Part shown: piece by piece, positions 58,239 to 64,000 of the stretch | Layout of the letters: each line of letters opens with the position of its first letter | Numbering within the stretch: position 1 is the stretch's first letter | DNA from: Streptomyces sp. I6 | GTDB taxonomy: Bacteria > Actinomycetota > Actinomycetes > Streptomycetales > Streptomycetaceae | Assembly: GCA_003725745.1 (NCBI GenBank) | Contig: RHDP01000001.1 | Location: 5,497,501-5,561,500, forward strand | Direction: 5' to 3' | Length of the DNA stretch: 64,000 nucleotides | The notes under the pieces: model-generated | What the model was told of the DNA's origin: nothing | The model's database searches: none | What the model saw: only the letters and a program-made list of their open reading frames with translations | Translations under genes and position numbers: made by a program

Positions 58239-59270
58239 ATGACCACGGACACGCCCATGCAGCTCGGCATGGTCGGACTCGGCCGGATGGGCGCCAACCT
58301 GGTGCGCCGGCTGATGCGCGACGGCCACCGCTGCGTCGTCTACGACCTGGACACCGACGCCGTCAAGCAACTGGAGAAGGAAGGGGCGACCGCCGCCTCC
58401 TCGCTCCACGACCTGGTCGACCGGCTGGAACAGCCGAGGAACGTCTGGCTGATGCTGCCCGCCGGTGTCGTCCAGCCGACCCTGGACCAGCTGGCCACCC
58501 TGCTGGCGGACGGCGACGCCGTCGTCGACGGCGGGAACTCGTACTACCGCGACGACATCGCCCGCGCCGGGCAGCTCGCCCCCAGCGGCGTCCACTACGT
58601 CGACTGCGGCACCTCCGGCGGAGTGTGGGGCCTCGAACGCGGCTACTGCCTGATGATCGGCGGCGAGGACGAGCCCGTGGAACGGCTGGACCCGATCTTC
58701 CGCAGCATCGCCCCGGGCACCGGCGAGGCGGCCCCCACTCCCGGCCGGACCCGCACCGACGGGACCGCGCCGGAGGGCTATCTGCACTGCGGACCCAGCG
58801 GGGCCGGCCACTTCGTGAAGATGGTCCACAACGGTGTCGAGTACGGGATGATGGCCGCCATCGGCGAAGGGCTCAGCATCATCAAGCACGCCGACGCGGG
58901 CCTGCGCTCCCGCACGGTCGACGCCGAGACGGCCCCGCTGCGCGAGCCGGAGGCGTACCAGTACGAGATCGACGTGGCCGAGGTCGCCGAGGTGTGGCGG
59001 CGCGGCTCGGTCGTCGGCTCCTGGCTGGTCGACCTCGTCGCCGACGCCCTCGCCCGCTCGCCCGGGCTCGACGCGTACACCGGGCGGGTCTCCGACTCCG
59101 GTGAGGGCCGCTGGACGGTCCTGGCGGCGGTCGACGAGAGCGTGCCGGCGCCCGTCATCACCGGCGCCCTCTTCGAGCGCTACGAGTCACGCGAGCTGGG
59201 GCAGTTCACCGACAAGGTGCTGTCCGCGATGCGCGGCGAGTTCGGCGGGCACGCCGAGAAGGCGGGGTGA
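58239..59270 (+). CDS. gnd: 6-phosphogluconate dehydrogenase (decarboxylating), short type
   Basis: 343 residues, the short YqeC/GntZ-like form rather than the 470-residue form. NADP/NAD site LGMVGLGRMGANLVRRLMRD, DGGNSYYRDDIARAG, substrate region HYVDCGTSGGVWGLERGYCL, catalytic Lys in GHFVKMVHNGVEYGMM and Glu nearby. An insert of about 20 residues (PTPGRTRTDGTAPEGYLHCG) before the catalytic helix is larger than usual. Produces ribulose-5-phosphate, CO2 and reduced cofactor. Ends 3 bases before zwf. Confidence 0.94.
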   Translation: MTTDTPMQLGMVGLGRMGANLVRRLMRDGHRCVVYDLDTDAVKQLEKEGATAASSLHDLVDRLEQPRNVWLMLPAGVVQPTLDQLATLLADGDAVVDGGNSYYRDDIARAGQLAPSGVHYVDCGTSGGVWGLERGYCLMIGGEDEPVERLDPIFRSIAPGTGEAAPTPGRTRTDGTAPEGYLHCGPSGAGHFVKMVHNGVEYGMMAAIGEGLSIIKHADAGLRSRTVDAETAPLREPEAYQYEIDVAEVAEVWRRGSVVGSWLVDLVADALARSPGLDAYTGRVSDSGEGRWTVLAAVDESVPAPVITGALFERYESRELGQFTDKVLSAMRGEFGGHAEKAG

Positions 59271-59273
59271 CCC

Positions 59274-60724
59274 GTGACCCGCGGAACCCGCTCGGCACAC
59301 CGCGGTGCCGTCCCGGACAACCACGTCATCGTGCTGTTCGGCGCCACCGGAGACCTCGCCCGGCGCAAACTGCTGCCGGGGCTCTTCCACCTCGCCAAGG
59401 CCGGGCTGCTGCCCGACCGCTACCGGATCGTCGGCTCCGCCCCGCCCGTGAGGCGCTCGGCGACGACGCGTTCCGCAAACGGGCGCGGGAGTCGGTCGCC
59501 GAGTTCGGCAGGTCCGGGCCCGAGGGCAAGGCGTGGCAGACGTTCGAGGAGGCGCTGTCCTTCGGCGCCGCCGACCCCGAGGACCCCGGGCCCCTGCTGG
59601 CGGCGGTGCGCGACGCCGAGCAGGCCGTGGGCGGCGGGGCGCGCCGGCTGTTCCACCTCGCCGTGCCGCCGAAGGCCTTCGCGTCCGTCATCGAGCTGCT
59701 CGGCGCGACGGGCCTCGCCGAGGGCGCGCGCGTCATCGTGGAGAAGCCGTTCGGCACGGACCTGTCCTCCGCGCGGGCCCTCAACGCGACCATCCACGCC
59801 GTCTTCGACGAGTCGCGGATCTTCCGCATCGACCACTTCCTCGGCAAGGAGTCGGTCGACAACATCCTGGCGCTCAGGTTCGCCAACGGCCTGCTGGAGC
59901 CGGTGTGGAACCGCGAGCACATCAGCCATGTGCAGATCGACGTGCCGGAGAAGATCGGCATCGAGGGCCGCGCCCGGTTCTTCGAGGGCACCGGCACCTT
60001 CCGGGACATGATCGTCACCCATCTCTTCCAGCTGCTGGCCTTCGTGGCGATGGAACCGCCCACCGCGCTCGCCGCCAAGTGCCTGCGCGACGAGAAGGAG
60101 AAGGTGTTCCAGTCCATGCGGCCGCTGGACCCGGCGCACGTGGTGCGCGGCCAGTACGAGGGCTACCGCGGCGAACCGGGCGTCGACCCCCGCTCGGACA
60201 CCGAGACCTTCGTCGCGCTGCGCGTCGAACTCGACAACTGGCGCTGGGCGGGCGTGCCGTTCTATCTGCGATCGGGCAAGTCGCTCGCGGAAGGGCGGCA
60301 CGTGGTGACGCTCGGCTTCCGGCAGCCCGCACTGCGGATGTTCGCGCTGCCCTCGCAGCACCGCCACCGCACCAACGAGCTGGTGATCGACTTCGCCGAC
60401 CCGGGCAGGATCGCCGCCCGCTTCCTGGTGAAGGAGCCGGGGCCCGCGATGCGGCTGAGCGAGGCCGAGATGGTCTTCAGCTACGCCGACTCCTTCAACA
60501 CCATGTACGCGCTCGAGGGGTACGAGCGCCTCATCCTGGACGCGATGCTCGGCGACCAGTCCCTGTTCACCCGTTCCGACGGCATCGAACGGCTCTGGGA
60601 GGTGTCCACCCCGCTGCTGGAGAACCCGCCGCCGGTGGAGCCCTACGCGCCCGGCTCCTGGGGGCCGGAGAGCATCGGCCGTCTCGTCGCCCCGTACCGC
60701 TGGAGCCTGCCGGACGGCAGGTGA
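59274..60724 (+). CDS. zwf: glucose-6-phosphate 1-dehydrogenase, one frame break
   Basis: 483 residues after repair. GTG 59274; the first frame holds the cofactor motif [20 protein letters not shown] and [14 protein letters not shown]. From about 59450 the next frame carries [19 protein letters not shown] and the catalytic signature [20 protein letters not shown], then [20 protein letters not shown] and [20 protein letters not shown]. One base is missing in CCCCGCCCGTGAGG near 59441-59452. It makes NADPH and 6-phosphogluconolactone. Three-base spacing from gnd implies one transcript. Confidence 0.94.
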
Positions 60725-61065
60725 CGTGGCCGGAAGCCGCAGGACCGCGGCCCCCGTCCGCTCCGGGGGGCGCGGGCCGCCGGCCCGGTGCCCGGGGCAT
60801 CCCGGGGGCCGGGGGGCCGGCACCCGCGGAACCGGCCGGGTCCCTCAGGCCCCTCGGTTCCCGCGGGACCCCGGCCCCCCGGGTGCCGTGATCCCGCCGG
60901 TCCCGGCCCGGTCCCGCGGGCGGCCCGCTCCGGGAGGGCCGGGCGGGCGCTCCGGCCCGCGGGCTGCTCCGGATGGCACCCGGCACGTCATCCCCACGGG
61001 GTACGCGTGTGCGGCGGGCGTACGCCCCCGCCCCCGCGGCCCCGGCGCCTCCTAGCCTCGACCGC
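60725..61065. other. 341-bp GC-rich intergenic region
   Basis: Between zwf and the HAD gene. It consists of GC-rich, partly repetitive sequence (CCGGGGCATCCCGGGGGCCG and similar self-complementary stretches) able to fold into strong hairpins, so zwf transcription may end here. No gene or clear promoter element recognised. Confidence 0.5.
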
Positions 61066-61809
61066 ATGCTGGGGCTACCCGATCATGTGCGCACCTGTCT
61101 GTTCGACCTCGACGGCGTCCTCACCCGCACGGCGAAGGTCCACGCCGCTGCCTGGAAGGAGATGTTCGACGACTTCCTGCGCGGGCGCGCCGACCGCGAA
61201 GGCACCGAGTTCGTGCCGTTCGACGCCGTCCGCGACTACGACGAGTACGTCGACGGCCGGCCCCGTGAGGACGGCGTCCGCACCTTCCTCGCCTCCCGCG
61301 GCGTCGAACTGCCCGACGGTGCGCCCGACGACCCGCCGGAGCGGGACACGGTCGGCGGTCTCGGCACCCGCAAGAACGAACTGGTGCTCCGCCGGATCAG
61401 GGAGGACGGCGTGGAGGCGTACGAGGGCTCCGTCGCCTATGTGCACGCCGTCCGCGATGCCGGCCTGCGCACCGCCGTCGTCTCCTCCAGCGCCAACTGC
61501 CGGGACGTGCTCGCCGCCGCCGGTATCGAGGACCTGTTCGACGAACGGGTCGACGGGGTCGTCGCCCGCGAGCAGCGGCTCCACGGCAAGCCGGCGCCCG
61601 ACACCTATCTGGCCGCCGCCCGCGCCCTCGGCGTCCCGCCCGCGGAGGCGGCCGTGTTCGAGGACGCGCTCGCCGGGGTGGAGGCAGGCCGGGCCGGGAA
61701 CTTCGGCCTGGTCGTGGGCGTCGACCGCACCGGGCAGGCCGAGGAGCTGCGGCGGCACGGGGCGGACGTGGTGGTGGACGACCTTGCCGAACTGATGGAG
61801 TCACGATGA
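61066..61809 (+). CDS. HAD hydrolase, beta-phosphoglucomutase-like
   Basis: 247 residues from ATG 61066. HAD motifs: [21 protein letters not shown] (nucleophile Asp and acid/base Asp); [23 protein letters not shown] Lys in [39 protein letters not shown] cap domain with [20 protein letters not shown] matches beta-phosphoglucomutases, which interconvert beta-glucose-1-phosphate and glucose-6-phosphate. The stop overlaps the start of the GH65 gene (ATGA), the classical phosphorylase/mutase pairing. Confidence 0.92.
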   Translation: MLGLPDHVRTCLFDLDGVLTRTAKVHAAAWKEMFDDFLRGRADREGTEFVPFDAVRDYDEYVDGRPREDGVRTFLASRGVELPDGAPDDPPERDTVGGLGTRKNELVLRRIREDGVEAYEGSVAYVHAVRDAGLRTAVVSSSANCRDVLAAAGIEDLFDERVDGVVAREQRLHGKPAPDTYLAAARALGVPPAEAAVFEDALAGVEAGRAGNFGLVVGVDRTGQAEELRRHGADVVVDDLAELMESR

Positions 61810-64000
61810 TCAGCCACTCTGCCTACACGGTCGAACCGTGGTGCCTGCGCGAGACCGGGCTCGACCTCGACGTCCTCGCCCAGAGCGAGTCCGTCTTCGC
61901 CCTCGCCAACGGCCATATCGGCTGGCGCGGCAACCTCGACGAGGGCGAGCCGCACGGGCTGCCCGGTTCCTACCTCAACGGCGTGCACGAACTCCATCCG
62001 CTGCCGTACGCCGAAGCCGGATACGGCTACCCGGAGTCCGGCGAGACACTGATCAATGTCACGGACGGCAAAATCATCCGGTTGCTGGTGGACGACCACC
62101 CCTTCGACCTGCGCTACGGCGAACTCGGCTCCCACGAGCGGCTACTGGACTTCCGCACCGGCGTCCTGCACCGCACGGCGGAGTGGACCTCGCCGGGCGG
62201 ACGCACCGTCCGCATCACCTCCGAGCGGCTGGTGTCGCTCACCCAGCGCGCCATCGCCGCGATCGCCTACGAGGTGGAGCCGCTGGACGGACCCGCCCAT
62301 GTGGCCGTCCAGTCCGAGCTGGTCGCCAACGAGCAGATGCCGCACGAACCCGGCGACCCGCGGGTGGCCGCGGCCGTCGACGCGCCGCTGGAGCCGGAGG
62401 AGCACTCCGCCCGGGGAACCGGGCTGCGGCTGGTGCACCGCACCCGGCGCAGCGGCCAGCGGGTGGCGGCCGCGGCCGACCATGTCGTCGAGGGCCCGGA
62501 GGGGACGGACTGGTCCGCGGAGAGCGAGCCGGACGTCAGCCGGCTCACCGTCACCGCGACGCTGAAGCGCGGCGAACGGCTGAGGCTGGTGAAGTTCGTC
62601 GGGTACGGGTGGTCGGCCGAGAGGTCGCTGCCGGCCATGCACGACCAGGCCGACGCGGCGGTCGCCGCCGCCCGCAGCACGGGCTGGGACGGGCTGCTCG
62701 CCGAGCAGAGGGCCTTCCTGGACCACTTCTGGTCCTGCGCCGACGTCGAGGTGGAAGGCGACGCGCAGATCCAGCAGGCCGTGCGCTTCTCCCTGTTCCA
62801 TGTGCTCCAGGCGGCCGCCCGCAGCGAGGAGCGGGCCATTCCCGCCAAGGGGCTGACCGGCACCGGCTACGACGGGCACTCGTTCTGGGACGTGGAGTCG
62901 TTCGTCCTGCCGATGCTGACCTTCACCGCTCCGCCGGCCGTCGCCCCGGTGCTGCGCTGGCGGCACGCGACCCTTCCCGCGGCACGCGACCGGGCCCACA
63001 CGCTCGGGCTGGCCGGAGCGGCGTTCCCCTGGCGGACCATCAGCGGAGCCGAGTGCTCCGCCTACTGGCCCGCCGGCACGGCCGCCTTCCACGTCAACGC
63101 GGACATCGCGCGGGCCGTGGCGCGCTATGTGGCGGCCACCGGGGACGTGGAGTTCGAGCGAGGGCCCGGACTGGAACTGCTGGTGCACACGGCACGGTTG
63201 TGGCGTTCACTCGGCCACCACGACCCGGAGGGCGTCTTCCATATCGACGGGGTGACCGGCCCCGACGAGTACAGCGCCATCGCCCGCGACAACCTCTACA
63301 CCAACCTGATGGCGCGGTGGAACCTGCTGGCCGCGGCGGAGGCGGTGGCCCGGCACGCCGACCGGGCCGAGGAACTGGGTGTCGGCGAGGAGGAGGCCGC
63401 GGCGTGGCGGGACGCCGCCGCCCGGACTGCCGTGCCGTACAACGAGGACCTCGGTGTGCACGAGCAGTCGGCCGGGTTCACCACGTTCCAGCACTGGGAC
63501 TTCGCGAACACCTCGGCCGACCAGTACCCGCTGCTGCTGCACTTCCCCTACTTCGACCTCTACCGCAAACAGGTCATCAAACAGGCCGACCTGGTCCTCG
63601 CCATGGTGACCTGCCCGGACGACTTCACGGCGGAGGAGAAGGCCCGCAACTTCGCCTACTACGAGGCGCTGACGGTACGCGACTCGTCGCTGTCGGCGTG
63701 CTGCCAGTCCGTCATGGCGGCCGAGACCGGGCATATGCGGCTCGCCTACGCCTATCTGGGCGAGGCGGCGCTGATGGATCTGGAGAACCTGGAGCACAAC
63801 ACCCGGGACGGGCTGCACATCGCCTCCCTCGCCGGCACCTGGATGGCCCTGGTGGCCGGGCTGGGCGGCATGCGCCAGCACGAGGACGAGGAGGGCGTGC
63901 GCCGACTGGGCTTCGCCCCAGGCTGCCGGAGGCGCTGTCCGGCCTGCGGTTCACGGTGCTGGTGCGGGAACGCAGGCTGCGGGTGGACATCCGCCCGCAC
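61806..64000 (+). CDS. GH65 phosphorylase (trehalose/maltose/kojibiose-type), runs off the right end
   Basis: About 731 residues are present. N-terminal beta-sandwich: [35 protein letters not shown]; (alpha/alpha)6 catalytic barrel: [40 protein letters not shown] with the general-acid Glu at about residue 416, [37 protein letters not shown] and [20 protein letters not shown]. These enzymes split alpha-glucosides with phosphate to beta-glucose-1-phosphate. Which disaccharide is used cannot be told. Near the end a one-base loss in CCCC 63916-63919 shifts the frame; the next frame continues [20 protein letters not shown]. Start ATG 61806 overlaps the HAD stop. Confidence 0.94.
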   Translation, partial: MISHSAYTVEPWCLRETGLDLDVLAQSESVFALANGHIGWRGNLDEGEPHGLPGSYLNGVHELHPLPYAEAGYGYPESGETLINVTDGKIIRLLVDDHPFDLRYGELGSHERLLDFRTGVLHRTAEWTSPGGRTVRITSERLVSLTQRAIAAIAYEVEPLDGPAHVAVQSELVANEQMPHEPGDPRVAAAVDAPLEPEEHSARGTGLRLVHRTRRSGQRVAAAADHVVEGPEGTDWSAESEPDVSRLTVTATLKRGERLRLVKFVGYGWSAERSLPAMHDQADAAVAAARSTGWDGLLAEQRAFLDHFWSCADVEVEGDAQIQQAVRFSLFHVLQAAARSEERAIPAKGLTGTGYDGHSFWDVESFVLPMLTFTAPPAVAPVLRWRHATLPAARDRAHTLGLAGAAFPWRTISGAECSAYWPAGTAAFHVNADIARAVARYVAATGDVEFERGPGLELLVHTARLWRSLGHHDPEGVFHIDGVTGPDEYSAIARDNLYTNLMARWNLLAAAEAVARHADRAEELGVGEEEAAAWRDAAARTAVPYNEDLGVHEQSAGFTTFQHWDFANTSADQYPLLLHFPYFDLYRKQVIKQADLVLAMVTCPDDFTAEEKARNFAYYEALTVRDSSLSACCQSVMAAETGHMRLAYAYLGEAALMDLENLEHNTRDGLHIASLAGTWMALVAGLGGMRQHEDEEGVRRLGFAPGCRRRCPACGSRCWCGNAGCGWTSAR

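Noticed and set aside
1-64000. tRNA or rRNA genes
   Set aside because: I looked for T-loop signatures such as GGTTCGAATCC on both strands and found none with a matching acceptor stem; a tRNAscan run would be decisive.

Overview
The window is high-GC actinobacterial DNA, almost certainly from a Streptomyces chromosome. Evidence: very GC-rich third codon positions, frequent GTG/TTG starts, a WhiJ-type HTH/DUF397/ATPase cluster, a streptogrisin-like protease, tandem universal stress protein, TreZ, and a second-type pentose-phosphate cluster. No tRNA, rRNA or CRISPR array was recognised.

Layout. (1) 0-7 kb, accessory: a leftward phage-portal-like block (45-3850), then an IS630 element sitting exactly inside the left CTAG target duplication of an IS701 element, whose insertion point coincides with the stop codon of a PTH2-type peptidyl-tRNA hydrolase gene. 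(2) 7-18 kb, mostly core: secreted S1 protease, PhoX-like phosphatase, OsmC, ZapE ATPase, RibD-like reductase, small conserved protein, MurC, MsrB (followed by broken copies of its own 3' part) and a membrane acyltransferase. (3) 18-38 kb, a conflict island: a roughly 3,540-residue RHS/LamG polymorphic toxin with a lower-GC nuclease tip and SUKH immunity gene; an ISL3 element; a two-gene operon of an alpha/beta hydrolase and a giant caspase-STAND NTPase-beta-propeller protein; then nested remains of an ISKra4 transposase interrupted by a group II intron, and a truncated SUKH gene. (4) 38-49.5 kb: MerR regulator with esterase-like hydrolase, WhiJ-type trio, VOC protein, nucleoside-kinase-like protein, a TetR/SDR pair sharing a symmetric operator, a conserved hypothetical, a M24 peptidase and a membrane protein. 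(5) 50-64 kb, carbohydrate and stress metabolism: TreZ, GH1 beta-glucosidase, FHA protein, tandem Usp, transketolase, 6-phosphogluconate dehydrogenase, glucose-6-phosphate dehydrogenase, beta-phosphoglucomutase-like HAD and a GH65 phosphorylase running off the right end.

How genes work together: GH65 phosphorylase plus the HAD mutase would turn alpha-glucosides such as trehalose or maltose into glucose-6-phosphate, which Zwf and Gnd oxidise to make NADPH and pentose phosphate for transketolase. The hydrolase/caspase/STAND operon looks like an NTP-controlled defence or cell-suicide module, and the RHS/SUKH pair is a toxin-immunity module.

A caution about the sequence: at least twenty reading-frame breaks occur in otherwise conserved genes (RibD-like, murC twice, the RHS gene nine times, ISL3 and IS701 transposases, hydrolase twice, caspase gene, the 45.6 kb gene, zwf, GH65). 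Every one is repaired by adding one base, usually in a short G or C run. This one-sided pattern points to base-deletion sequencing errors rather than true gene decay, so these genes are annotated across the breaks.
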